15,094 nucleotides of DNA, taken from CADCWK01 sp964244115 (GTDB lineage Bacteria; Chloroflexota; Chloroflexia; Thermomicrobiales; UBA6265). The notes under the pieces were generated by a model. That model was not told the origin of the DNA and ran no database searches. It saw nothing but the letters and a program-made list of their open reading frames with translations. This document shows, in pieces, positions 6,804 through 13,959 of the stretch. The DNA is taken from assembly GCA_964244115.1 (NCBI GenBank), contig CAXTHM010000083.1, forward strand, positions 1 to 15,094, read 5' to 3'. Each line of letters begins with the position of its first letter. Positions within the stretch are counted from its first letter, which is position 1. The translations under genes were made by a program, and so were the position numbers.

Positions 6804-7634
6804 ATGGACCGCTACCCGGCGCCGAAGCCGAGCCCACGCGGCCCTCGCCCGCGGCCGACCGTTCGGGACGGCGTCGTGGCCGACGACGCGATCGAGATCC
6901 TGACGCTGCCGGAGTCCCCGGTCAATCCGCCGCCGGCCTACCGGGTCGGGGTCAAGGAGATGGCGCCGGATGAGCGCCCCCGCGAGCGGATGCTGCTGCG
7001 CGGGTCGGGGTCGCTGAGCAACGGCGACCTGCTCGCGGTGTTACTCAATACGGGTTTGCCGGGCGAGTCGGTGCTGGAGGTCTCGCAGCGGATCCTGCAC
7101 GACCACGGCGGTCTGGCCGGGCTCGTTCGGCTGGACATCGTCGAGCTGGCCGCGATCCGCGGGATTGGCCCGGCCAAGGCGGCCAAACTCCGGTCGGCCT
7201 TCGAGCTGGCCGGACGGATCGCCGCCCTGGCGCCGGACCAGCGGCCCAGGATCACCACCCCGGACGACGTCGTCAACCTGATCGGCGTCGAGATGGCGGC
7301 GCTCGGGCAGGAGCAGCTCCGGATCGTGCTCCTTGACACCAAGCATCAGGTGCTCGCGATCCGGACGGTCTACCAGGGCAGCGTCAACGGCGCCCCGGTC
7401 CGGCCGGCCGAGCTGTTCCGGGAGGCGATCAAGCACAACGCCGTCGCGATGGTCATCGTCCACAACCACCCGTCCGGCGACCCGACGCCGTCGGGCGCCG
7501 ATGTCGCCGTGACCCGCGAACTCGTCGCCGCCGGAAATCTACTGGGCATTGACGTCCTGGACCACCTCGTCATCGGGCAGGGTCGCCACGCGTCGCTGCG
7601 CCGGCTGGGGCTGGGGTTTCCCCCTCGGGCGTAA
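6804..7634 (+). CDS. radC: RadC-family JAB-domain protein
   Basis: A 276-aa protein with a helix-hairpin-helix segment (AIRGIGPAKAAKL) and a C-terminal JAB/MPN domain. The JAMM zinc motif is complete: HNHPSGDPTPSGAD, with His220, His222 and Asp233. RadC was once linked to DNA repair. Its biochemical role is unsettled and metalloprotease or DNA-processing activity is inferred from the fold. The family core begins near residue 52 (KEMAPDERPRERML), so about 50 N-terminal residues, Pro- and Arg-rich, exceed the usual length. The ATG at 6804 has only a weak ribosome binding site, and a start inside the extension is possible. The gene follows mntR by 3 nt and is probably cotranscribed, without an obvious functional link. 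Confidence 0.92.
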   Translation: MDRYPAPKPSPRGPRPRPTVRDGVVADDAIEILTLPESPVNPPPAYRVGVKEMAPDERPRERMLLRGSGSLSNGDLLAVLLNTGLPGESVLEVSQRILHDHGGLAGLVRLDIVELAAIRGIGPAKAAKLRSAFELAGRIAALAPDQRPRITTPDDVVNLIGVEMAALGQEQLRIVLLDTKHQVLAIRTVYQGSVNGAPVRPAELFREAIKHNAVAMVIVHNHPSGDPTPSGADVAVTRELVAAGNLLGIDVLDHLVIGQGRHASLRRLGLGFPPRA

Positions 7635-7811
7635 CCGGTTGACTCCGAACCCACCTGCCGTCAGACGGTATCGCGCCTGCGATGGGCAGCCGGCGCTCCG
7701 TCTATCCGCCGAGCAGTATGCTGCGCATTCCGCAGCAGGGTGACGAGTCGCCGTCGACTGCGCCGCAGGACCGGACAACGCCTCGGGAGAGATGGACAGG
7801 GAGACGACACC

Positions 7812-9660
7812 ATGGTCACGCACGATACCGATCGACCCACGGCGACGGCTGGCCAGGAGGGGGCCCCGGCGCCGTTCAGCCAGTACGCGGCGACGCGGCG
7901 CTACCAGCCGACGCTGGCGCTGACGCCGGACGGCGCCGAGGTCGTCTACTCGACCAATGTCTCCGGGCAGTTCAACCTCTGGCGTCAACCGACGACCGGT
8001 GGCTACGCCCGTCAACTGACGCTGTTCGACGACCAGACGGTCCGGATGGTCGCCTGCTCGCCGGATGGCCAGACGCTCGTCTTCGCGGCCGACCGGGCCG
8101 GGGACGAGTTCACCCGGATCTACCGGTTGCCGATCAGCGGCGGGGTGCCTGTCGAACTCTTTGGCCGGGCGGACGTGCAGGCGGGACTCGCCGAGTCGCC
8201 GTTCTCACCGTCGGGGAACGACATCCTGATCTCCGCCAACGACCGGGTGGCGACCGATCAGGACGTCGTGATCCGCGATCTGCACGGGGCGGAATCCGGC
8301 CGGCCGCTGGCCGACGGGCACCTCAACGAGGGGCTGAGCTGGTCGCCGGACGGGACGAGGATCGCCTACGCCCAGGTCTTCTCCAACATGGACATGAACG
8401 CCGGGGTGATCGACCTCGCGACGGGATCGAGCCAGATCCTGACGCCCCACGAGGGGGAGGTCGTCTTCATCGCCGGGCCGTGGGCCGCGGATAGCTCGGG
8501 CTTCTTCGTCCTCACCGACGAGGGCCGCGACGTCACCGGGCTGGCGTTCCTCGATGCCCGGACCGGTGAGCGCCGGCCGGTGGCGACGCCGGACTGGGAC
8601 GTCGAGATCGTCGCGACCGCCGCTGGCGGGCGATATCTCGCGATCGTCGTGAACGAGGACGGCGTCAGCCGCCTGGCGGTCCACGATCTCGGACAGGGCG
8701 GCGCCCCGACCGGACCACTGACCGCCGCCACGGCGGTGGCACTTCCCGATATCCCCGCCGGGGTGATCGGGACCCTCGTCGGTGCCGCCGACGCCCCGGT
8801 GCTGGCGTTCCTGCTCAGTCGCCCGGACAGCGCCCCGGAGGTCTTCACGCTCGACCTCGCCAGGGGAACGCTGACCCAGCTCACGGAGAGCATGCTGGGT
8901 GGTATCGACCCGGCGACGATGATCCGGCCGGAGCTGATCCGGTTCAGGACGCATGACGGCCTGCACGTCCCGGCCTGGCTCTACCAGCCGTCAGGGCCCG
9001 GCCCGTTCCCGGTCGTAGTGAGCATCCACGGCGGACCCGAGGCGCAGGAGCGGGCCAGTTACGGCGTCGGCCTGTACCAGTACCTGCTCAGCCGCGGGAT
9101 CGGCGTCCTGGCGCCCAACGTCCGGGGCAGTACGGGCTACGGCAAGGCGTACCAGAAGCTGATCCACCGCGACTGGGGCGGCGCCGAGCTGGAGGATTTC
9201 CGGGCGGCGGCCGAGTACCTGCGGGGGCTGGATTGGGTCGACGGCGACCGACTGGGCGTCTATGGCGGCTCGTTCGGCGGCTTCGCGACGCTGAGTTGCG
9301 TCAGCCGGCTGCCGGAGTACTGGGCGGCGGCGGTGGACATCGTCGGGCCGTCCAACCTCGTCACCTTCGCGAAGGCCGNNNNNNNNNNACCCGGAGACGG
9401 AGGTCGATTTCCTCATGTCGCGCTCCCCGATCACGTACGTCGACCAGATCCGGGCGCCGCTGTTCGTGATCCAGGGGGCCAACGACCCGCGCGTCGTCAA
9501 GCCGGAGAGCGACCAGATCGTCGAGCGGCTCCGGGAGCGCGGCGTGGACGTGACGTACGACGTCTATGAGGACGAGGGCCACGGCTTCACGAAGCGGTCC
9601 AACGAGTTGAAGGCGTACGGTGACACGGTCGCGTTCTTCGAGCGGCACCTGCTGGGGTAG
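7812..9660 (+). CDS. S9-family (acylaminoacyl/prolyl oligopeptidase type) serine peptidase, split by an assembly gap
   Basis: Cytosolic-type serine peptidase; no signal peptide is visible. The N-terminal part (about 30-370) has repeated SPDG/SPSG/WSPDG-like strands of a beta-propeller. The C-terminal part is an alpha/beta hydrolase with HGGP at 406-409, nucleophile Ser487 in GGSFGG, an Asp in GANDPRV and a His in EGHGF. Ten Ns at 9379-9388 interrupt it after residue 522. The reading frame changes across the Ns, yet both sides belong to one S9 domain: before the gap NLVTFAKA, after it PETEVDFLMSRSPITYVDQI. With 10 Ns the frames are offset, so the true missing length should be a multiple of 3; family comparison suggests roughly 13-17 codons. 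The ATG at 7812 has AGGGAG upstream. I treat it as one intact gene, not a pseudogene. Confidence 0.92.
9379..9388. other. Assembly gap (10 Ns)
   Basis: A run of ten ambiguous bases lies inside the peptidase gene. The number is probably a placeholder. The apparent frameshift, and any shortened or extended protein read through it, is an artefact. Confidence 0.97.
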
Positions 9661-9684
9661 GTCGCGTCAACGCCGTTTGACCCG

Positions 9685-9725
9685 GCCCTGAAGGGACGGG
9701 GCTCACGGGTGAGGCCCTTCGGGGC
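9685..9725 (+). terminator. Strong hairpin downstream of the S9 peptidase gene
   Basis: GCCCTGAAGGG (9685-9695) pairs with CCCTTCGGGGC (9715-9725), an 11-bp stem with one G-U pair. The 19-nt loop itself holds CTCA/TGAG. The stem begins 25 nt after the peptidase stop codon. No T-run follows, so it may act as a transcript-end structure or a Rho-independent terminator of low efficiency. Its sequence also recalls the GC-rich ends of IS200/IS605 elements, which I cannot confirm. Confidence 0.45.
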
Positions 9726-9747
9726 GTCATGTGACGGGGTCGAGGGC

Positions 9748-9797
9748 ACTGTGTCCGGGAACGAATGACTCACCGTGGGCAGGGGGACAGTCACACC
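9748..9797. repeat. Imperfect inverted repeat with a GGGGGACAGTCAC motif
   Basis: ACTGTGTCC at 9748-9756 is roughly inverted at 9782-9791 (GGGGGACAGT), followed by CACACC. The GGGGACAGTCAC string resembles sequences repeated near REP-type or IS200-like elements in many bacteria, by general recollection only. The rest of the spacer from 9661 to the formyltransferase start at 9944 shows no gene or tRNA that I recognise. Confidence 0.25.
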
Positions 9798-9943
9798 ATC
9801 GTCCGAGTCCCGATCCTTTGCCTGTCGGAACCCGAACTGCGAGACGGCCGCCGAGCATGCCCGGCCTTGTCGCGGAGCACGGTTTGCGTCACCATGGTCG
9901 ACATTCTGGGTGTCTCTCACGGGCGGATTCGAGGTACGGGGCG

Positions 9944-10912
9944 TTGACCGATTCGAACGATGACAAGGGCCCGGGCGGGCTCCGGATCGCGGCGTTCCAC
10001 GTCGAGCCCGAGGCGTACCGGCTGGTGCGGGAGTGGGTCGCCGACCACGGTCACGAGATCGTTCTGCTGGTGACGACCCCCGGCCCCGGACCACGGACGT
10101 ACCTGGGCTACCAGCAGATCGTCGCGGCCGCCCCGGCCCGGCAGGAGATCCTGGTCACGACCCGGTTCCGGACGGCAACGCCGATCATCGCCGCCGCGAA
10201 GCCGGACCTGCTGCTGTCGTACACCTTCCCGTACCGGCTGCCGGACGCGCTGCTCGACGTCGCCCCGCTCGGGGCCGTCAACCTCCACCCGGCGCCGTTG
10301 CCCCGGTTCCGTGGCCCGAACCCGCACCGGATGATCTACGAGGGCGACCGGACGATCGGCGCCGCGCTGCACCGGATGGCGCCGGAGTTCGACGCTGGGG
10401 CGATCCTCAGCGTGCAGGAGGCGGCGCTGCCGGACGCGCCGACGCTGGAGTCGGTGCGGGAACTCTACGACCGCCTGATCATCGCCGCGCTGGACGAGGG
10501 CGTCGGGCGGGCGGCGCGGGGCGAGCGGGGCGAGGAGCAGGACGACGCGGCCGCGACCTACGCCGCCGGCTTCGGCCCCGAGGAGTACTGGCTGGACTGG
10601 CGCCTGTCGGGCGATACCCTCCGACGGCAGGCGATCGCCCTGAACCTGGTCGAGACCCGCGCCCGGGCGGCAATCGAGCAGCACGCCCGGCTGGTCGCCG
10701 CGGTCGCACCCGTCGCCGAGGCCGATGCCCCGTACATCCGGTTCGGAGTGCAGCCCGGCGAGGTCGTCGGGCGGGACGGCGACCGGCTGATCGTCATGGC
10801 GGGGGACGGGCCGGTCGGCGTCGAGGTGGGCGACCCGGTCAGCGACAGCATCCCCGAGGCGTTGCGGGTGTCGTACAAGGCGCCGCGGCGGCCGGCGGTC
10901 GTCTGCGAATAG
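9944..10912 (+). CDS. Formyltransferase-family protein (methionyl-tRNA formyltransferase-like)
   Basis: A 322-aa protein with the 10-formyl-tetrahydrofolate-dependent formyltransferase fold. Catalytic residues align with Fmt: Asn113 and His115 in NLHPAPLPRFRG, and Asp150 in EFDAGAIL. The segment YWLDWRLSGDTLRRQAIALN resembles the start of the Fmt C-terminal domain, and a beta-rich tail follows (VQPGEVVGRDGD). The substrate is not clear. It could be the Fmt of this organism or a paralog acting on a sugar or amine, because PAPLPRFRGPNPHR departs from the usual SLLPRYRGAAP. I chose the TTG at 9944 because GAGG lies at 9931-9934 and the family homology begins soon after; the upstream in-frame GTG gives an unlikely extension. 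Its stop is 2 bp from the end of a convergent decayed gene. Confidence 0.82.
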   Translation: MTDSNDDKGPGGLRIAAFHVEPEAYRLVREWVADHGHEIVLLVTTPGPGPRTYLGYQQIVAAAPARQEILVTTRFRTATPIIAAAKPDLLLSYTFPYRLPDALLDVAPLGAVNLHPAPLPRFRGPNPHRMIYEGDRTIGAALHRMAPEFDAGAILSVQEAALPDAPTLESVRELYDRLIIAALDEGVGRAARGERGEEQDDAAATYAAGFGPEEYWLDWRLSGDTLRRQAIALNLVETRARAAIEQHARLVAAVAPVAEADAPYIRFGVQPGEVVGRDGDRLIVMAGDGPVGVEVGDPVSDSIPEALRVSYKAPRRPAVVCE

Positions 10913-10914
10913 CC

Positions 10915-11400
10915 TTACCGCGGTCCGCTCCCGATGCGGCTGAGCGTCTGGTGCAGATCGGTGATGACGCCGTACTCAACATCGATGGCGGTGAAGTGCT
11001 TCTTCGCGCAGGCGATCTTGTCGTTCTCGGCCGGGCGGCGGTCCTCCGAGAGTAGGCTTCCCTTGGTCTCCTGGACGAGGTAGAGACGGTCGCCGTCGCG
11101 AAGCATGATCGCCCAGTCGGGGTTGTACGTCCCGATCGGCGTGTCGACCGTGAACCAGTCTGGCAGCTCGACGAAGAACCGCACGTCGTCGTTGTGGTCC
11201 AGCGCGCGGGCGAACTGCTCCTCGACCCGGGAGTCGTACTCGACGAAGCGGTAGGGCGACTTCGCCGGGTTGGCGACCTCGTAGAGGTTGCTCAGGTAGC
11301 GGTCCAGGCCGGCCTTGCCCTCGCTCCGCATCCGGGTGAGTTCCCACTGGTCGTCGGCCATGCGCTCGTAGACGATGCCGGGGATCATCAGCGCCGAGCG
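10915..11400 (-). pseudogene. C-terminal remnant of a type III restriction enzyme Res subunit
   Basis: On the minus strand, about 160 codons up to the natural stop (10915-10917) match the C-terminal nuclease part of type III Res-like helicase-nucleases. They run from MIPGIVYERM through YDSRVEEQFARAL, VELPDWFTVDTPIGTYNPDW and LYLVQETKGSLLSEDRRP to the end. The PD-(D/E)XK nuclease core is still visible: Asp in NPDW (about 11112-11120) and Glu-Thr-Lys in QETKGS (about 11060-11074). The entire helicase part is gone. Upstream of about 11400 the frame continues through unrelated codons and then meets a helicase remnant in another frame. An intact Res is near 900-1000 aa, so this cannot be functional as such. 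The exact 5' limit is uncertain by about 30 nt. Confidence 0.82.
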
Positions 11401-11423
11401 CCTCGATCGGTCCGAGCCGGTAG

Positions 11424-11582
11424 ACCCGGAAGGCGAACAGGGTAGTGTCGATCTGGTGCGGGTTGAGGTCGACCTGGGCGTCGGCCAGCGCACCGGTCGG
11501 CCGACCGGCATCACCGGCTCCGTGGCGCCTGGTGAGTTCATAGGCGAGGCGATTACTTGGCTTGATGATCGGTGAACGACAC
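11424..11582 (-). pseudogene. N-terminal remnant of a SNF2-family helicase
   Basis: On the minus strand, one frame reads LAYELTRRHG and then ALADAQVDLNPHQIDTTLFAFR (11486-11426). This is the N-terminus of SNF2-type helicases found with restriction-methylation genes, where LFAFxSPLSKGAILADEVG normally follows. Homology stops abruptly after FAFR, before Walker A. A GTG at 11582 reads SFTDHQAK, like the usual start of such proteins, and then hits TAA. A small insertion at the TCGCCTCGCC duplication would explain this shift. So the remnant is truncated and probably frameshifted. It lies directly upstream of the Res remnant on the same strand. Confidence 0.75.
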
Positions 11583-11740
11583 CGCTCTGAAGCTCCCGGC
11601 GTCGGCTGATCCCTTCACATTCGGGCGCATGGTACCGCAGGGGACTGCGGGGACGACGACACTCACGTACGTCGATCGACCGATGTGTGCCGGGGATGGG
11701 ACCAGCACAATGGCCTCGAATGCGTGCCGCCCTGAAATGA

Positions 11741-12514
11741 TCAGGTATCTTCCGAGTCACCGCCGATCTGCCTAATCCGGTTGGCGGTGTCGTATTTCGG
11801 GCAGGAGCTGTCTCGGTCTGGATCGACCTGCTCGCCGGGCTGCGGATGTTCGGCCGATCACCGACCCTGACGATGACCGCCGTCTGCCTGGTGATCGCAC
11901 TGGCCGGTTTCGGCGTGCTGAACGCGGTCGATCCCTTCTTCGTAATCTTCAACCTCGGCGGCTCGGCCGAGATCTACGGCCGGTTCGGCACGGCGCAAGG
12001 GGCGGGGACCCTGATCGGCGCGATCGCCTTCAGCGTTCTCGCGTCGCGATTCGGGATGCCGGCGATGTTCTGCGCCGGGATGGCCCTGCTCGGCCTCGAG
12101 ATGCTTGTCTACGCCCAGTTCACCGACGTGCCCGCCGGTCTCGCGCTGATCTTCCTGTTCGGTCTGGTCTTCCCGGCCGTCAATATCGCGATCTCGCCGA
12201 TCATGCTGCTCGTGACGCCCACGGCCTACCTCGGCCGGGTCGGCGGCACGTTGAACCCGCTGATCAACGTCGCGACCCTCGTCGGCGTCCTTGCCGGCGG
12301 CGTCATCTACGGGCTCCTCGGCGAGTCGTTCTCGGTCCGGCTGCTCGGGATCGAGTTCGGTGCGCTGGATGGTCTGCTCTCGTTCACCGGCCTGACGAGC
12401 ATCGCCGCGGCGATCTACGCCTGGCGACGGTTCGCCTCGACAGCGGTCCGCGACGAGATGGAGGACGCGCCCGGTCGGGAACCGCCCGAATCGTCGAATG
12501 CCGTCGCCGACTGA
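11741..12514 (+). pseudogene. C-terminal half of an MFS transporter
   Basis: The open frame begins right after a TGA (11738-11740) and has no good early start. From RVTADLPNPVGG through WIDLLAGLRMFGRSPTL it reads like the central cytosolic loop of a major facilitator protein. Five to six hydrophobic helices follow, with family features such as FNLGGSAEIYGRFGTAQGAG and ASRFGMPAMF, and then a polar tail. The first six helices (about 200 residues) are missing; the ATG at 11846 would give 222 aa. It could be expressed as a six-helix fragment, but truncation at the same place where two other gene fragments end suggests a relic. The substrate is unknown; it looks like a multidrug-type MFS exporter. 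Confidence 0.72.
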
Positions 12515-12624
12515 TCGGCGTCGGTCATGGGTTGGGTCGCCGGGGCTGGCGTGCGACAATTCGGCGTTTACCGACGAACGACGGTGCGCGATCGAATGGC
12601 GCACTGACAGGCAGGAGAAGGCAG

Positions 12625-13404
12625 ATGACCAGTCCCGTTGGGCAGCGGCCCGTGGCCCTCGTGACCGGCGGCTCCCGCGGAGTCGGCGCCTCGACGGCGG
12701 TCCAGCTCGCGCGGCGCGGCTACGACGTCGCGGTGACGTACCGCAACAAGGCCGCCCGGGCGGAGGAGGTCGTCGCCAGGGTCGTCGCGGCCGGCGGACA
12801 GGGGCTCGCCATCGGTGGCGACATGACCGTCGCGGCCGACCGGTCGGCACTGGCCGAGGCGGTCGGCGGCTGGGCCGGGCGGCTGGACCTGCTCGTCCTC
12901 AATGCGTCCGGTGGGCTGGAGCGGGAGATCGTCGCCGCCAACCCGGACTACCCGATGACGATCAACCGGGACGCGCAGATCGCCACCCTCGACGCCGTCC
13001 TGCCGATGCTGGCCCGGGCGCCGGGCGGAGGCACCGTCGTCTTCGTGACCAGCCACTGGGCCCATCTCTACGGCGAGGTCGTCCAGCTTCCGGCCTACGA
13101 CCCGGTGGCGAGCAGCAAGCACGCCGGCGAGCAGGCCCTCCGGGCCCGGCTCGACGAACTCAGCGGCCGGAATGTCCGGCTCGCCGTCATCACCGGCGAC
13201 CTGATCGAGGGTACGATCACCCCGAAGCTGCTGGAGCGGGCGATGCCGGGTATGACGGCCGAGGCCAAGGACCGGGCCGGCGCCCTGCCGACGACCGAGG
13301 ACATGGCCGCCGCGATCGTCGGCGCCGCGACGGACGCGAGCCTCGCGACGGGGGCGACGGTCGTCATCGGCGGCGACCTCGACTCGCTGCCCCGGCTCGC
13401 CTGA
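12625..13404 (+). CDS. SDR-family oxidoreductase with atypical active site
   Basis: A 259-aa Rossmann-fold short-chain dehydrogenase/reductase. It has the TGGSRGVG cofactor loop (14-21), LNASGG in place of NNAG, a Ser at 143 (VTSHW) and Lys165. The usual YxxxK catalytic pair is altered: the residue four before Lys165 is Val161, and the nearest tyrosine is Tyr158, seven before the lysine (YDPVASSK). A sister group with similar xYxPVAxxKxAGE sequences exists, so this is likely a subfamily trait and not damage. The substrate is unknown. Threonine and arginine after the second strand (TYRNK) suggest NADP(H). The ATG at 12625 has AGGAGAAGG upstream. It stands alone between the MFS remnant and a long non-coding stretch. 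Confidence 0.88.
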   Translation: MTSPVGQRPVALVTGGSRGVGASTAVQLARRGYDVAVTYRNKAARAEEVVARVVAAGGQGLAIGGDMTVAADRSALAEAVGGWAGRLDLLVLNASGGLEREIVAANPDYPMTINRDAQIATLDAVLPMLARAPGGGTVVFVTSHWAHLYGEVVQLPAYDPVASSKHAGEQALRARLDELSGRNVRLAVITGDLIEGTITPKLLERAMPGMTAEAKDRAGALPTTEDMAAAIVGAATDASLATGATVVIGGDLDSLPRLA

Positions 13405-13559
13405 GTGGCAGACAGCGTCGGATTGGTACAACATTGACATGCGTTGGCGCGCAGTAGTGCCGCGGCCGAATCGTCCGGACAGAGCGTGCCTTGTCCGTAC
13501 CGTCAGGGGACATCCGGCCGACGCGATCGTTTGCGATGAACGTCGGTCGCCAGCACCGT

Positions 13560-13579
13560 TATCGCCCTGCGGGGCGATA
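13560..13579. repeat. Perfect hairpin TATCGCCC/GGGCGATA
   Basis: An 8-bp perfect inverted repeat with a TGCG loop. It overlaps the first copy of the tandem repeat and is followed by the palindrome GCCGCCGCGGCGGC. There is no T-run, so a terminator role is doubtful. It may be part of a dispersed repeat of the genome. Confidence 0.5.
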
Positions 13580-13666
13580 GCCGCCGCGGCGGCCGGACTC
13601 GCAAGCTTCGCCCCTACAGACGATGGCCGCTGCGGTGGCCGGACTCCAAAGCTTCGCCCCCACTAT
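13575..13666. repeat. Two tandem 46-bp repeat copies
   Basis: Copy 1 (13575-13620) and copy 2 (13621-13666) share the frame CGATxGCCGCxGCGGxGGCCGG, then ACTC..AAGCTTCGCCCC. They differ at about nine positions (about 80% identity). On the other strand they read GGGGCGAAGCTT..GAGTCCGGCC. Short GC-rich repeats with GGGGCGA cores are common between genes of Chloroflexota, as I recall, so these may be members of a dispersed family. Confidence 0.6.
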
Positions 13667-13692
13667 GGTCATTTGAGGCGATTGCCTGGAGC

Positions 13693-13734
13693 CAGCAAGC
13701 CGATGGCAGACGACCATCGGCTTGCTGATCTTTT
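13693..13734 (+). terminator. 14-bp perfect hairpin followed by TTTT
   Basis: CAGCAAGCCGATGG (13693-13706) and CCATCGGCTTGCTG (13714-13727) are perfect inverted repeats around a 7-nt loop (CAGACGA). ATC and TTTT (13731-13734) follow. It looks like a plus-strand intrinsic terminator, although the T-run is short and begins 3 nt after the stem. The nearest upstream gene ends 290 nt earlier, so it may end an unrecognised transcript or be a leader attenuator for the helicase gene. Confidence 0.5.
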
Positions 13735-13959
13735 GGGCGCCGTCGGAGACCGTTCGCGGCACGACATCTGCCTCTGCGATCCCACTCCAGCGCTCCCCGT
13801 CCGCTGCGAAGACGTCGCCGGCGCCCCGGCTGGCGGCTTGTCGTGTCGTGTCGTTCAGCGCGTCTCCTTCCGCTTCGGGATTCCCGTCCCCGTCGGGGGT
13901 GAGTACGCCAGCACGCAGAACCCGGTGCCGGCCAGTGCTGGTCGGCTCGGGCGGGACAG

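Larger units (their letters stand above)
13405..13959. other. 555-bp non-coding stretch with hairpins and tandem repeat
   Basis: No reading frame here resembles a protein on either strand, and no tRNA, SRP RNA, tmRNA or RNase P signature is visible. It holds two perfect hairpins, a 46-bp tandem duplication, and a TGTCG triplet repeat (13839-13854). No clear promoter for the helicase gene that follows could be picked out. Confidence 0.7.

Noticed and set aside
11572..11775. Small plus-strand frame between the helicase and MFS remnants
   Set aside because: It has no homology or ribosome binding site and spans the junction of two decayed genes.
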